A DNA stretch of 11,318 bases. Origin: Alteromonadaceae bacterium. GTDB lineage: Bacteria > Pseudomonadota > Gammaproteobacteria > Pseudomonadales > Oleiphilaceae. Position 1 is the first letter of the stretch. Each line of letters opens with the position of its first letter. This document shows positions 1-8,152 of the stretch, piece after piece. A model generated the notes under the pieces. The model saw only the letters and a program-made list of their open reading frames with translations. It had not been told where the DNA came from and ran no database searches. Where the stretch lies: contig JABXHG010000202.1 of NCBI GenBank assembly GCA_013393545.1, forward strand, positions 1 to 11,318. The letters run 5' to 3'. Position numbers and translations under genes: made by a program.

Positions 1-110
1 GGGGTGAGGGTGAGAACAAATGAAGAGCAAGAAATTGGGAGGGGTAGAGGGATGAGAAGTACAGACAGAGTGAAGAAAAAGCAGGAGAGGTAAAAGAATG
101 GGATATACAC
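1..110. other. Low-complexity, probably low-quality contig end
   Basis: This stretch is almost entirely A and G on the plus strand, with runs such as GGGG, GAGGG and AAAAA, and no convincing gene or signal. Read outward on the other strand it is C/T-rich and ends in C-rich sequence. The right end of the window decays in the same way when read outward. I infer that it is the miscalled tail of sequencing reads and not genuine biology. Normal composition returns at about 110. Confidence 0.6.
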
Positions 111-111
111 C

Positions 112-183
112 GTGACTGAAGAACAAGTGCCTCAGCAAAGTTGGCGCGAATATTACCGGCGCTTGGGGCGTTCGTCAACCTGA
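112..183 (+). CDS. Short open frame, possible tail of an upstream gene
   Basis: A frame of normal composition reads 23 residues from a GTG at 112 to TGA at 181-183 and ends in [13 protein letters not shown]. It stays open upstream only to a TAA at 91-93, which lies in the suspect low-complexity zone, so the true upstream extent cannot be judged. No ribosome-binding site is evident. It could be the C-terminus of a gene cut by the contig end, a tiny ORF, or chance. I do not recognise it. I saw no tRNA cloverleaf or CCA end here. Confidence 0.18.
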   Translation: MTEEQVPQQSWREYYRRLGRSST

Positions 184-286
184 TTTTGAAAAAACACCGA
201 GAAATCCACCACATTGGCCTTCCCGCCGAACCGTGAGACAATGGGACACCTTCTTTTTATTCACGCCTAAACGACAAGACACGAAC

Positions 287-1144
287 ATGAGCGCCAAACT
301 GATTAACGGAAAAGAGATTGCCGCCCGGGTCCGCCAGCAGGTCGCTGCCGGCGTTGAAGCCAGAACACAGAATGGCCTGCGGGCTCCTGGCCTGGCCGTT
401 GTTCTGGTCGGCACTGATGCCGCCTCGCAGGTGTATGTACGCAAAAAGCGCGAGGCCTGTGAAGAGGCGGGCATCATGTCACTGGCCTACGACCTGCCGG
501 CAGACACCTCCCAGGAAACTCTGGAAGCCCTGATCGACGAGCTGAACGAAAACCCGGCCATTGACGGCATTCTGGTGCAGCTGCCACTGCCGGAGCACCT
601 GGACGCGGACCCGATTCTAGTGAAAATTCGCCCCGACAAAGACGTGGACGGCTTTCACCCCTTCAACATCGGCCGCCTGATGCAGCGTAAACCCACCCTG
701 CGCCCCTGCACTCCAGCCGGTGTGATCACCCTGCTCGACTCCATCGACACCCCCTATAAAGGCCAGCACGCAGTCATCGTGGGTGCCTCCAATATCGTCG
801 GCCGCCCCATGAGCATGGAACTGCTGTTAAAAGGTGCCACCACCACGGTTTGTCACCGCTTTACCGACAACCTGGAGAAGTTCGTGGGCGAGGCAGACAT
901 CCTGATTGCCGCCGTCGGCAAGCCCGGCATCATCAAGGGCGAGTGGGTGAAGCCCGGTGCCACGGTGATTGATGTGGGCATTAACCGTCAGGATAACGGC
1001 AAGCTGTGCGGCGATGTGGATTTTGACGCAGCGGCAGAGCGGGCCGCCTATATTACGCCGGTACCGGGTGGCGTTGGGCCGATGACCATTGCCACGCTGC
1101 TGGAGAATACGCTGTATTCAGCGAACGAGCTGCACACCGACTAG
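287..1144 (+). CDS. folD: Bifunctional methylenetetrahydrofolate dehydrogenase/cyclohydrolase
   Basis: FolD interconverts 5,10-methylene-THF and 10-formyl-THF: an NADP-dependent dehydrogenase step, then a cyclohydrolase step. It supplies one-carbon units for purines and formyl-Met-tRNA in the cytosol. The 285-residue product matches the usual length of about 285. Catalytic-site residues of the family are visible: Tyr50 and Lys54 (YVRKK), Gln98 in [10 protein letters not shown] and Asp121 in DVDGFHP. The cofactor loop GASNIVGRP (166-174) and the C-terminal [10 protein letters not shown] (258-266) are intact. The frame is open from a GTG at 233, but I chose the ATG at 287 because the protein then starts [10 protein letters not shown] like its relatives. 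The Shine-Dalgarno sequence is weak. The gene stands alone on the plus strand and converges on glcB. A poor promoter match (GAGACA at 235-240, 17 bp, TATTCA at 258-263) lies just upstream. Confidence 0.96.
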   Translation: MSAKLINGKEIAARVRQQVAAGVEARTQNGLRAPGLAVVLVGTDAASQVYVRKKREACEEAGIMSLAYDLPADTSQETLEALIDELNENPAIDGILVQLPLPEHLDADPILVKIRPDKDVDGFHPFNIGRLMQRKPTLRPCTPAGVITLLDSIDTPYKGQHAVIVGASNIVGRPMSMELLLKGATTTVCHRFTDNLEKFVGEADILIAAVGKPGIIKGEWVKPGATVIDVGINRQDNGKLCGDVDFDAAAERAAYITPVPGGVGPMTIATLLENTLYSANELHTD

Positions 1145-1160
1145 TAGCACACTGACAAAC

Positions 1161-1293
1161 AGAAGTTTTTAGCCACTAAATCCACGAAAGAACACTAACC
1201 CCCTCTCCCTGGCCCTCTCCCGCAAAGGGGAGAGGGAATGTCCGCCTTTCACTTTCGTGTTCTTTCGTGGATTTAGTGGCAAAGAAGTCTTTA
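1161..1293. repeat. Nested inverted repeat with flanking 11-bp direct repeats (MITE/REP-like)
   Basis: Two perfectly complementary 24-bp arms lie at 1172-1195 and 1257-1280, beginning GCCACTAAATCC and ending GGATTTAGTGGC. Inside them is a second hairpin, CCCTCTCCC (1213-1221) against GGGAGAGGG (1228-1236). An extra copy of CCCTCTCCC at 1201-1209 could compete for the same partner. Just outside the arms, AGAAGTTTTTA (1161-1171) and AGAAGTCTTTA (1283-1293) match at 10 of 11 positions, like a target-site duplication. Sequences of the CCCTCTCCC...GGGAGAGGG and CCACGAAAGAACAC types recur between genes in many proteobacteria, as I recall. It has no coding capacity, so if mobile it would be moved in trans. 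Confidence 0.7.
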
Positions 1294-1299
1294 AGCATT

Positions 1300-1328
1300 A
1301 AAAAAACCCCGCCAAGGCGGGGTTTTTT
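1300..1328. terminator. Bidirectional intrinsic terminator between folD and glcB
   Basis: CCCCGCC (1307-1313) pairs with GGCGGGG (1316-1322), realistically a 6-bp stem with a CAAG tetraloop. It is preceded by an A-run (1300-1306) and followed by TTTTTT (1323-1328). Each strand therefore has a GC-rich hairpin followed by U residues, and it can end both convergent transcripts, folD (+) and glcB (-). Confidence 0.92.
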
Positions 1329-1352
1329 GTATCCGGTCGTTTTATTGACCGA

Positions 1353-3533
1353 TTACTGACCGTACTTGGCTTTCGCCTTCTGACGGTAAGCATGCAGAAG
1401 CGGCTCGGTGTAGCCGGACGGCTGCTCGCGGCCCTTCAGAACCAGATCCATAGCAGCCTGGAAGGCAATGCTGTCGTCGAAGTTCGGCGCCATGTTGCGG
1501 TAAGCCGGGTCACCTTCGTTCTGTTTGTCTACAACCGCAGCCATGCGTTTCATGGTTTCCATGATTTGCTCTTCAGAGCAAACGCCGTGGTGCAGCCAGT
1601 TGCACAGCAGCTGAGAGGAGATACGCAGAGTTGCGCGGTCTTCCATCAGGGCGATGTCGTTGATGTCCGGTACCTTGGAACAACCAACGCCCTGCTCTAC
1701 CCAGCGAACCACGTAGCCCAGGATACCCTGCGCGTCGTTGTCCAGCTCTTCCTGGATTTCCTCGGCGGTCAGCTTGGACGGATCGTCCATCACCGGCACG
1801 GTCAGGATGTCTTCCAGGGCTGCGCGCTGACGATTGACCAGTTCTTTCTGAACGTCAAACACATTTACCTGATGGTAGTGCGTGGCGTGCAGCGTGGCAG
1901 CAGTCGGAGACGGAACCCACGCGGTGTTGGCGCCGGCTTTCGGATGGCCGATTTTCGCTTCCAGCATGCCAGCCATCAGGTCCGGCATGGCCCACATGCC
2001 TTTACCGATCTGAGCGACACCGGAGAAGCCGGTTTCCAGGCCGATGTCTACGTTCCACTGCTCGTAGGCATTGATCCAGGCTTCCTGCTTCATGGGCGCC
2101 TTGCGAATGAACGGACCCAACTCCATGGAGGTGTGGATTTCGTCGCCGGTGCGGTCCAGGAAGCCGGTGTTGATGAACACGGCACGCTCTTTGGCGGCGT
2201 GGATGCAGGACTTCAGGTTCACCGTGGTGCGGCGCTCCTCGTCCATGATGCCCACTTTCAGGGTATTGCGCGGCAGTTCCAGCGCATCTTCCACACGGCC
2301 GAAGAATTCGTTGGTGAAGGCCACTTCTTCCGGGCCGTGCATCTTCGGCTTAACAATGTACACAGAACCCTTGGTGCTGTTCTGGTAGTCGCCGTCGTTC
2401 TTCAGATCGTGGATGGCGATCAGGGAGGTGATCAGGCCGTCCATCAGGCCTTCCGGCACTTCGCTGCCGTCTTTCAGCAGAATCGCCGGGTTGGTCATCA
2501 GGTGACCCACGTTACGAACGAACATCAGGCTGCGGCCTTTCACGCTCATTTCGCTGCCATCTGCCGCGGTGTAAACGCGGTCCGGGTTCATGCGACGGGT
2601 CAGCGACTTGCCGCCTTTCTCGAAAGTCTCTTCCAGGTTGCCCTTCATCAGGCCCAACCAGTTGCTGTAGGCCAGCTCTTTGTCTTCGGCATCAACGGCG
2701 GCGACGGAGTCTTCGCAATCCATGATGGTAGTCAGAGCGGATTCCAGTACCACGTCTTTCACGTGGGCGCCGTCGTCTTTACCGATCGGATGGCTGGCAT
2801 CGATCTGGATTTCAAAGTGCATGCCGTTTTTCACCAGCAGAATGCCGGTCGGCTCATCGGCAGCGCCGGTGTAACCGACAAAACCGTCTTCGTTCTGCAG
2901 GCCGGTCACGTCGCCGTTCTGCAGTTTAACGACCAGCTTGCCGCCGTCCACGGAGTACTTGGCGGCATCAGCGTGGCTGCCGGAGGCCAGCGGGGCGGAG
3001 TTATCCAAGAACTTGCGCGCCCACTCGATAACCCTGGCGCCGCGCACCGGGTTGTAGCCCTTGCCTTTTTCAGCGCCGTCTTCTTCAGAGATGGCATCGG
3101 TGCCGTAGAGTGCGTCGTACAGGCTACCCCAGCGGGCATTGGCTGCGTTCAGGGCGAAACGAGCGTTCATCACCGGCACAACCAGCTGCGGGCCGGCCAT
3201 GGTGGCAATTTCCGGGTCCACGTTGGCAGTGGAAATTTTGAAGTCTTCCGGCTCATCAACCAGATAACCGATTTCCTTCAGGAACGCCTTGTATTCGGCC
3301 ATGTCCAGCTTCTGACCTTTGTGCTCGCGGTTCCAGCTGTCCATTTTTTCCTGAATGTCGTCGCGCTTGGCCAGCAGCTCACGGTTACGCGGAGCCAACT
3401 CGTTCACGATCTTGTCGAATTCTGCCCAGAATTTGTCAGGATCGACGCCGGTTCCCGGAATCGCTTGATTGTTCACAAAATCATAGAGATTTTTTGCGAC
3501 CTGAATGCCGCCAATTTCTACGCGTTCTGTCAT
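1353..3533 (-). CDS. glcB: Malate synthase G
   Basis: GlcB condenses glyoxylate with acetyl-CoA to give malate, the second step of the glyoxylate shunt and of glycolate/glyoxylate use. The product is 726 residues against about 723-725 for characterised malate synthase G. Family landmarks are present: [11 protein letters not shown] (near 272-282), [12 protein letters not shown] with the active-site Arg (about 340), GIMDEERRT with the metal-ligand Glu (about 432), GFLDRTGDE with a metal-ligand Asp (about 460), and GCSKVPDI followed by [11 protein letters not shown] with the catalytic Asp (about 632). The frame extends to a TTG at 3548 and an ATG at 3539. I chose the ATG at 3533 because it gives MTERVEIGG, like Pseudomonas GlcB, and has GAGG 9 bases upstream (3543-3546). 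It lies downstream of cysS on the same strand, with its own promoter in the 160-bp gap. It is intact. Confidence 0.97.
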   Translation of the reverse strand: MTERVEIGGIQVAKNLYDFVNNQAIPGTGVDPDKFWAEFDKIVNELAPRNRELLAKRDDIQEKMDSWNREHKGQKLDMAEYKAFLKEIGYLVDEPEDFKISTANVDPEIATMAGPQLVVPVMNARFALNAANARWGSLYDALYGTDAISEEDGAEKGKGYNPVRGARVIEWARKFLDNSAPLASGSHADAAKYSVDGGKLVVKLQNGDVTGLQNEDGFVGYTGAADEPTGILLVKNGMHFEIQIDASHPIGKDDGAHVKDVVLESALTTIMDCEDSVAAVDAEDKELAYSNWLGLMKGNLEETFEKGGKSLTRRMNPDRVYTAADGSEMSVKGRSLMFVRNVGHLMTNPAILLKDGSEVPEGLMDGLITSLIAIHDLKNDGDYQNSTKGSVYIVKPKMHGPEEVAFTNEFFGRVEDALELPRNTLKVGIMDEERRTTVNLKSCIHAAKERAVFINTGFLDRTGDEIHTSMELGPFIRKAPMKQEAWINAYEQWNVDIGLETGFSGVAQIGKGMWAMPDLMAGMLEAKIGHPKAGANTAWVPSPTAATLHATHYHQVNVFDVQKELVNRQRAALEDILTVPVMDDPSKLTAEEIQEELDNDAQGILGYVVRWVEQGVGCSKVPDINDIALMEDRATLRISSQLLCNWLHHGVCSEEQIMETMKRMAAVVDKQNEGDPAYRNMAPNFDDSIAFQAAMDLVLKGREQPSGYTEPLLHAYRQKAKAKYGQ

Positions 3534-3613
3534 CGTCATCTGCCTCAATGGGTTCGTGTTCCCTATCCCCTGCCAAACGGTTTCGACACGGGGGCGTTAT
3601 CATTCGAGCGCAT

Positions 3614-3642
3614 ATTATACGGGATTTTCCTTACAAGGTCAT
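3614..3642 (-). promoter_or_regulatory. Sigma70-type promoter of glcB
   Basis: On the minus strand, ATGACC (3637-3642, 4 of 6 to TTGACA) and a perfect TATAAT (3614-3619) are separated by exactly 17 bp. Transcription would begin near 3607, giving a leader of about 75 nt before the glcB ATG at 3533. This suggests glcB is expressed independently of the glnS-cysS transcript. I saw no operator that I could name. Confidence 0.7.
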
Positions 3643-3660
3643 TCCCGTATGCGCCATTGA

Positions 3661-3677
3661 CGCACCAGCCTGGTGCG
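3661..3677. other. Small hairpin between cysS and glcB
   Basis: CGCACCA (3661-3667) and TGGTGCG (3671-3677) form a perfect 7-bp stem with a 3-nt loop just downstream of the cysS stop codon. No U-run follows it on the minus strand, so it is not a standard intrinsic terminator. It could be a weak or Rho-assisted stop, or a 3'-end stabiliser for the cysS message. It lies upstream of the glcB promoter. Confidence 0.4.
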
Positions 3678-3694
3678 CCCGGACTTCACTGTAA

Positions 3695-5077
3695 TCAGGC
3701 CCGGCGCCAGCTGGTTCCTTCGCGGGAGTCGTCCAGAATAATGCCTTTCTCCAACAGCTCGTCCCGGATCCGGTCGGCTTCGGCAAAGTCTTTTGCCTTG
3801 CGGGCCTCGGCACGGGCCTGAATCATCGCCTCGATGTCGGCCGCACTCAGCTCGCCGGTGTCGGCCTGGAAGAAGGCATCCGGTGATTGCTGCAGGAGCC
3901 CGAGGATGCCACCCAGCCGCACCAGTACCGCAGCACTGCGGCGCGCCTGCTCGGCATCCCCGTCACGGCGGAACTGGTTGATTTCGTTGGCCACCTGATG
4001 GAGCACCGCAATGGCGCCGGCGGTGTTGAAATCGTCGTCCATGGCCTCGGCAAACTGCCGGTCGAAGTCGGTTTCCGGCACCTCACCCTCTTTCGCCGGC
4101 GTGATGCCGCGCAAGGCGTGGTACAAGCGGCTCAGGGTACGGCCGGCTTCCTCCAGGTTTTCTTCCGAGTAGTCCACCTGGCTGCGATAATGACTGGACA
4201 CCAGGAAGTAGCGCACCACCTCGGGCGGATAGCTTTCCAGGATCTCCCGGATGGTGAAGAAGTTGCCGAGGGATTTGGACATTTTTTCCTTGTTCACCCG
4301 AATGGCGCCGGCGTGCATCCAGGTATGCACGAAGGTGTGACCGGTGGCGCATTCGGACTGCGCTATCTCGTTTTCATGGTGCGGAAACATCAGGTCCGGC
4401 CCGCCGCCGTGAATATCAAAAGTGTCGCCCAGACATTTGGCGGACATGGCCGAGCACTCGATGTGCCAGCCGGGCCGACCTTCGCCCCAGGGCGAATCCC
4501 AGCTGACTTCGCCCGGCTTGGCGGCTTTCCACAGGGCGAAATCCGCCGGACTGCGCTTGGCTTCCTGCACGTCTACTCGGGCGCCGGCCAAGAGGTCCTC
4601 GAGCTTTTTCTTGCTGAGCTTGCCGTAATCGGCGAAGGATTCCACGGCAAAATAGACATCGCCGTTATCCGCCGCATAGGCGTGCCCGCTGCTGATCAGC
4701 TTGTGGATCATCGCAATAATATCGTCGATGAACGCGGTGGCACGCGGCTCGTCCGTGGGCGGCAGCACGCCCAGCTTGGCCTCGTCCTCGTGCATGGCCT
4801 TAATCATGCGGCCGGTCAGATCACTGTAAACTTCACCATTTTCGTCGGCGCGGGCCAGAATCTTGTCGTCAATATCGGTGATATTGCGCACATAGTTCAC
4901 CTGGTATCCGCGATGGCGCAGATAACGGGTGACCACGTCAAAGGCCACCAGCACCCGGGCATGGCCCAGATGACAGTAGTCGTACACGGTCATGCCGCAC
5001 ACGTACATGCGTACCTTGCCCGGCTCGATCGGCTTAAATTCTTCTTTCTGGCGCGTGAGCGTGTTGTAAATCCGCAT
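3695..5077 (-). CDS. cysS: Cysteinyl-tRNA synthetase
   Basis: This class I aminoacyl-tRNA synthetase attaches cysteine to tRNA-Cys in the cytosol. It has 460 residues; E. coli CysRS has 461. The HIGH signature is HLGH at 36-39 and the KMSKS loop is exact at 265-269. The zinc ligands that recognise cysteine fall in register: Cys27 (YVCGMT), Cys208 (HIECSA), His233 and Glu237 (FPHHENE). The C-terminal helical region ends in ...[10 protein letters not shown], typical of the family. The ATG at 5075-5077 shares its last base with the glnS stop (TAATG), with GGGAGG (5084-5089) 6 bases upstream inside glnS. Translation is therefore probably coupled to glnS. Confidence 0.97.
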   Translation of the reverse strand: MRIYNTLTRQKEEFKPIEPGKVRMYVCGMTVYDYCHLGHARVLVAFDVVTRYLRHRGYQVNYVRNITDIDDKILARADENGEVYSDLTGRMIKAMHEDEAKLGVLPPTDEPRATAFIDDIIAMIHKLISSGHAYAADNGDVYFAVESFADYGKLSKKKLEDLLAGARVDVQEAKRSPADFALWKAAKPGEVSWDSPWGEGRPGWHIECSAMSAKCLGDTFDIHGGGPDLMFPHHENEIAQSECATGHTFVHTWMHAGAIRVNKEKMSKSLGNFFTIREILESYPPEVVRYFLVSSHYRSQVDYSEENLEEAGRTLSRLYHALRGITPAKEGEVPETDFDRQFAEAMDDDFNTAGAIAVLHQVANEINQFRRDGDAEQARRSAAVLVRLGGILGLLQQSPDAFFQADTGELSAADIEAMIQARAEARKAKDFAEADRIRDELLEKGIILDDSREGTSWRRA

Positions 5078-6756
5078 TACTTGCCTCCCTTGCCCCAGGA
5101 ATCGCGCAGGGTCACGGTGCGGTTGAAGACCGGCTTGCCAGCCTGCTCCGTTTTGGCCGGATCACAGAAGAAGTAGCCTTCGCGTTCAAACTGATACGGC
5201 AGGTCGGTGCGCGGGGTGGCCAGGCTTTGCTCCACACGGGCACCTTCGAGAACCACCAGCGACTCCGGATTCAGGTGCTCCATGAAATCCGTTTCCTTAT
5301 CGCTGTCCGGCGATTCGTGGTTGAACAGGCGGTCGTACAGGTTGATGTCCGCTTCCACGCTGTCGGCCGCCGACACCCAGTGAATCACGCCGTTGGGCTT
5401 GTAGCCCTCGGGGTTCACACCCAGGGTGTTCGGGTCGTATTCACACTTGAGTTCGACAATCTCGCCGTTGTCGTCGCGGATGATCTCGCGGCAAGTCATC
5501 ACGTAGCCGCCACGCAGACGCACTGCCTGGTCCGGCGCCAGGCGCTTCCATTTGCGCGGAGGCTCTTCAGCGAAGTCCTCCCTGTCAATGTACAGCTCGC
5601 CACTCCAGGGCACTTCTCGCTGGCCCATGTCCGGGTTTTGCGGGTGTACCGGCAGGCTCAGGGTTTCCGTCTGACCCTGCGGATAGTTGGTCAGGGTCAC
5701 TCTCAGCGGCCGCATCACACACATGGCGCGCGGGGCGCGGGTGTTCAGATCTTCGCGAATGGCGTGCTCCAGCATGCCCACGTCGACCGTGCCGCCAGCC
5801 TTGTTCACGCCAATCATGTCGCAGAAGTTGCGGATTGATTCAGGGGTATAACCCCGGTGGCGCATACCGGAAATGGTGGGCATGCGCGGGTCATTCCAGG
5901 CCTCTACCACGCCTTCGTCCACCAGGCGCTTGAGTTTGCGCTTGGAGGTGATGGTGTAGTTCAGGTTCAGCCGGGCGAATTCGATCTGGCGCGGGTGACA
6001 CGGCACGGAAATGTTGTCCAGCACCCAGTCGTATAGAGGGCGGTGGTCTTCAAACTCCAGCGTGCACAGGGAATGGGTAATGCCTTCCAGCGCGTCGGAA
6101 ATCGGGTGGGTGAAGTCGTACATCGGATAAATGCACCACTTGTCACCGGTCTGGTGGTGATCGGCGTAGCGAATGCGGTACAGAATCGGGTCGCGCAGGT
6201 TGATGTTGGGCGAAGCCATATCAATCTTTGCCCGAAGCACCAGTTCGCCGTTCTGGTATTTGCCGGCGCGCATATCGCGGAACAGCTGCAGGTTTTCTTC
6301 CACCGGGCGGTCCCGGTAGGGGCTGTTTTTACCCGGCTCTTTCAGGGTGCCCCGGTATTCGGCCATCTCATCGGCGCTCAGGGCACAGACATAGGCCTTG
6401 CCGTTTTCGATCAGCTCTTCGGCAAACGCATACAGCTGGTCAAAGTAATCGGAGGCGTAGCACACCTCGCCGGCCCATTCGTAGCCGAGCCATTCAACGT
6501 CCTGCTTGATGGCGTTGATATACTCCAGGCTTTCTTTTTCCGGATTGGTGTCGTCAAAGCGCAGATTGCATTCGCCACCAAAGGTTTCGGCAATGCCGAA
6601 ATTCAGGCAAATGGATTTGGCGTGGCCAATGTGCAGGTAGCCATTCGGCTCCGGCGGGAAGCGGGTCACCACCTTGCCGGTGTGTTCGCCTTTGGCAACG
6701 GCGTCTTCGATCAGGCTCTGGATAAAGTTATGGGCTAGCTTGGACTCGGCGCTCAT
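5077..6756 (-). CDS. glnS: Glutaminyl-tRNA synthetase
   Basis: GlnRS charges tRNA-Gln with glutamine in the cytosol. The product is 559 residues against 554 in E. coli and aligns along its length from memory. The catalytic core carries [14 protein letters not shown] (HIGH at 42-45), the acceptor-binding region with YRGTL...[21 protein letters not shown], and the KMSKS equivalent TSKRK at 270-274, with Thr where E. coli has Met. The two beta-barrel anticodon-binding domains fill the C-terminal part and end with [13 protein letters not shown]. The frame stays open to a GTG at 6828, but that extension contains the -10 box, so the ATG at 6756 ([11 protein letters not shown]) is the better start. 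It has a weak AGAGA four bases upstream. It heads a glnS-cysS unit. Confidence 0.97.
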   Translation of the reverse strand: MSAESKLAHNFIQSLIEDAVAKGEHTGKVVTRFPPEPNGYLHIGHAKSICLNFGIAETFGGECNLRFDDTNPEKESLEYINAIKQDVEWLGYEWAGEVCYASDYFDQLYAFAEELIENGKAYVCALSADEMAEYRGTLKEPGKNSPYRDRPVEENLQLFRDMRAGKYQNGELVLRAKIDMASPNINLRDPILYRIRYADHHQTGDKWCIYPMYDFTHPISDALEGITHSLCTLEFEDHRPLYDWVLDNISVPCHPRQIEFARLNLNYTITSKRKLKRLVDEGVVEAWNDPRMPTISGMRHRGYTPESIRNFCDMIGVNKAGGTVDVGMLEHAIREDLNTRAPRAMCVMRPLRVTLTNYPQGQTETLSLPVHPQNPDMGQREVPWSGELYIDREDFAEEPPRKWKRLAPDQAVRLRGGYVMTCREIIRDDNGEIVELKCEYDPNTLGVNPEGYKPNGVIHWVSAADSVEADINLYDRLFNHESPDSDKETDFMEHLNPESLVVLEGARVEQSLATPRTDLPYQFEREGYFFCDPAKTEQAGKPVFNRTVTLRDSWGKGGK

Positions 6757-6920
6757 ACAATCTCTGTCAACAGGGAATGGGTCAAGGGAGCTATCCGGAG
6801 GCTCCGTGAAACCGCCTATTATACTCACAAATCGGGATCAGACTCATGCATCGCCGGAAACTCTTCAGTACAATGCGGCTTTCACCCAAATAACAGGCAC
6901 TCACACCACAGGAACCCCTG
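6757..6920. promoter_or_regulatory. Divergent promoter region, glnS (-) and ppiB (+)
   Basis: For glnS, a perfect minus-strand TATAAT lies at 6818-6823, with only a poor -35 (ATGAGT at 6842-6847, 18-bp spacer). The start would be near 6811 and the leader about 55 nt. That leader can fold GGAGC/GCTCC (6787-6791 with 6801-6805), a small hairpin of unknown role. For ppiB, TACAAT at 6869-6874 is a plausible plus-strand -10 without a clear -35. The two -10 boxes point away from each other about 46 bp apart. The ppiB ribosome site is AGGA (6910-6913), 7 bases from its ATG. Confidence 0.55.
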
Positions 6921-7421
6921 ATGATTCTGCTGCAAACCAATCTTGGTGATATCAAACTGGAACTCGATTACGACAAGGCCCCGGAAACCGCGAAAAACTT
7001 CGAGCAGTACGTTCGTGACGGTTTCTATGACGGCCTGATTTTCCACCGTGTGATCAGCAACTTCATGGTTCAGGGCGGTGGCTTTGAGCCCGGCATGCAG
7101 CCGCGCAAAACCCGCGAGCCGATCCAGAATGAAGCCGACAACGGCCTGAGCAACAAGGCCGGCACCGTTGCCATGGCCCGAACCATGGACCCGCATTCGG
7201 CTACGGCCCAGTTCTTCATTAACGTGGAAGACAACGGCTTCCTCGACCACAGCGGCAAAAACGCCGAAGGCTGGGGTTACTGTGTATTCGGCAAGGTGGT
7301 TGAAGGCATGGATACCGTGAACAAGATCCGCGCCACCCGCACCACCATGAACGCCGGCCACCAGGATGTCCCGCAGAATGACATCGTGATCGAAAAAGCC
7401 GAGGTTCTGGAGGACGCGTGA
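6921..7421 (+). CDS. ppiB: Peptidyl-prolyl cis-trans isomerase B (cytoplasmic cyclophilin)
   Basis: PpiB speeds cis-trans isomerisation of Xaa-Pro bonds during protein folding. The 166-residue product is a single cyclophilin domain without a signal peptide, so it is the cytoplasmic type (E. coli PpiB has 164). Active-site residues are visible in [13 protein letters not shown]: Arg43, Phe48 and Gln51. [17 protein letters not shown] (85-101) and [15 protein letters not shown] (117-131) follow in family order. Phe107 occupies the place of the human cyclophilin A tryptophan, as in bacterial cyclophilins with weak cyclosporin binding. The TGA stop (7419-7421) overlaps the lpxH GTG start by 4 bases, so the two genes are translationally coupled. 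The ppiB-lpxH pairing next to glnS and cysS also occurs in Pseudomonas. Confidence 0.97.
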   Translation: MILLQTNLGDIKLELDYDKAPETAKNFEQYVRDGFYDGLIFHRVISNFMVQGGGFEPGMQPRKTREPIQNEADNGLSNKAGTVAMARTMDPHSATAQFFINVEDNGFLDHSGKNAEGWGYCVFGKVVEGMDTVNKIRATRTTMNAGHQDVPQNDIVIEKAEVLEDA

Positions 7422-8143
7422 GCACGCTGTTTATCTCGGATTTACACCTGGAAGAAACGCGGCCGGACATCACCGACGCGTTTCTGCGCTTTCTGGACGA
7501 GAAAACGCCGGGCATCGAGCGGCTTTATATCCTCGGCGACTTCTTCGAGGCCTGGATTGGCGACGATGAGCGCACACCGCTTCAGGAGACCATCGCTGCG
7601 GCCCTGAAAACCGTCAGTGACCGTGGCACGGAGCTGTTCCTGATGCACGGCAACCGGGATTTCCTGATTGGCGAGGAATTCTGCCAGCGCGCCGGCGCCA
7701 CGCTTCTGGATGATCCCACGGTGGTGGATCTGTACGGCACCCCGACTCTGTTGATGCACGGCGACAGCCTGTGCACCGCCGACGAGGAATACCAGAAGTT
7801 CCGCGCTAACATGCGCAATCCGCAAATGCAGAAAATGATGCTGGCCCGCCCCCTGGAAGATCGCCAGAAGATGGCCCGCCAACTGCGGGACATGTCCATG
7901 GCGAAAAACCAGGGCAAGGCCGAAGCCATCATGGATGTCACACCGGAAGAAGTGGTACGGGAGATGGAAGCCCACGGCGTGCAGCGGATGATTCACGGCC
8001 ACACCCACCGGCCCGCCGTCCATGACCTGCAAGCCAATGGCCAGCCGGCCAAACGGATTGTTCTGGGTGATTGGGATGAAAACGTCTGGTGGCTGGAAGC
8101 AGAGCCCGGCAAAGAGCCGGAACTGCACAAGCAGCCGCTGTAA
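7418..8143 (+). CDS. lpxH: UDP-2,3-diacylglucosamine hydrolase
   Basis: LpxH is a peripheral inner-membrane metallophosphoesterase. It cleaves the pyrophosphate of UDP-2,3-diacylglucosamine to give lipid X and UMP in lipid A synthesis. At 241 residues it is full length (E. coli has 240). The dimanganese site is complete: Asp8 and His10 (SDLHL), Asp41 ([11 protein letters not shown]), Asn79 (HGNRDF), His114 (MHGDSLC), His195 and His197 (IHGHTHRP). The start is GTG at 7418, inside the ppiB stop (GTGA), with GGAGG at 7409-7413 four bases upstream. No promoter of its own is seen, so it probably depends on ppiB transcription. Its stop lies 9 bp from the stop of the opposing lipoprotein gene. Confidence 0.96.
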   Translation: MSTLFISDLHLEETRPDITDAFLRFLDEKTPGIERLYILGDFFEAWIGDDERTPLQETIAAALKTVSDRGTELFLMHGNRDFLIGEEFCQRAGATLLDDPTVVDLYGTPTLLMHGDSLCTADEEYQKFRANMRNPQMQKMMLARPLEDRQKMARQLRDMSMAKNQGKAEAIMDVTPEEVVREMEAHGVQRMIHGHTHRPAVHDLQANGQPAKRIVLGDWDENVWWLEAEPGKEPELHKQPL

Positions 8144-8152
8144 GCCCGGCGG

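Noticed and set aside
98..108. ATGGGATATAC near the left end also occurs at 10009-10019 in the fpr-finR spacer.
   Set aside because: The left copy is at the edge of unreliable sequence, lacks the second palindrome arm and is short enough to be chance.
233..286. N-terminal extension of folD from a GTG at 233.
   Set aside because: The added 18 residues do not resemble FolD, and the protein beginning at 287 matches the family start and length.
1392..3821. An open reading frame of about 800 codons on the plus strand, antisense to all of glcB and running into the end of cysS.
   Set aside because: glcB on the minus strand has every family motif and normal length. The antisense translation is His/Val/Gln/Phe-rich with no recognisable domain, as expected when a codon-biased GC-rich gene is read backwards.
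3887..5176. A plus-strand open frame of about 430 codons antisense to cysS, with another antisense to glnS (6043-6738).
   Set aside because: Both mirror intact synthetase genes, have low-complexity composition and no sensible upstream signals.
6757..6828. N-terminal extension of glnS from a GTG at 6828.
   Set aside because: It would include the TATAAT box at 6818-6823, so the likely transcript starts inside it. The residues match nothing at the GlnRS N-terminus.
8106..8120. CCGGC-AAAGA-GCCGG hairpin near the end of lpxH as a terminator.
   Set aside because: It has only 5 bp of stem, lies within the coding region and has no U-run after it.
7442..8128. A minus-strand open frame of 228 codons opposite lpxH.
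   Set aside because: LpxH carries all seven metal-site residues in exact register, and the opposite frame has no motif or ribosome site.
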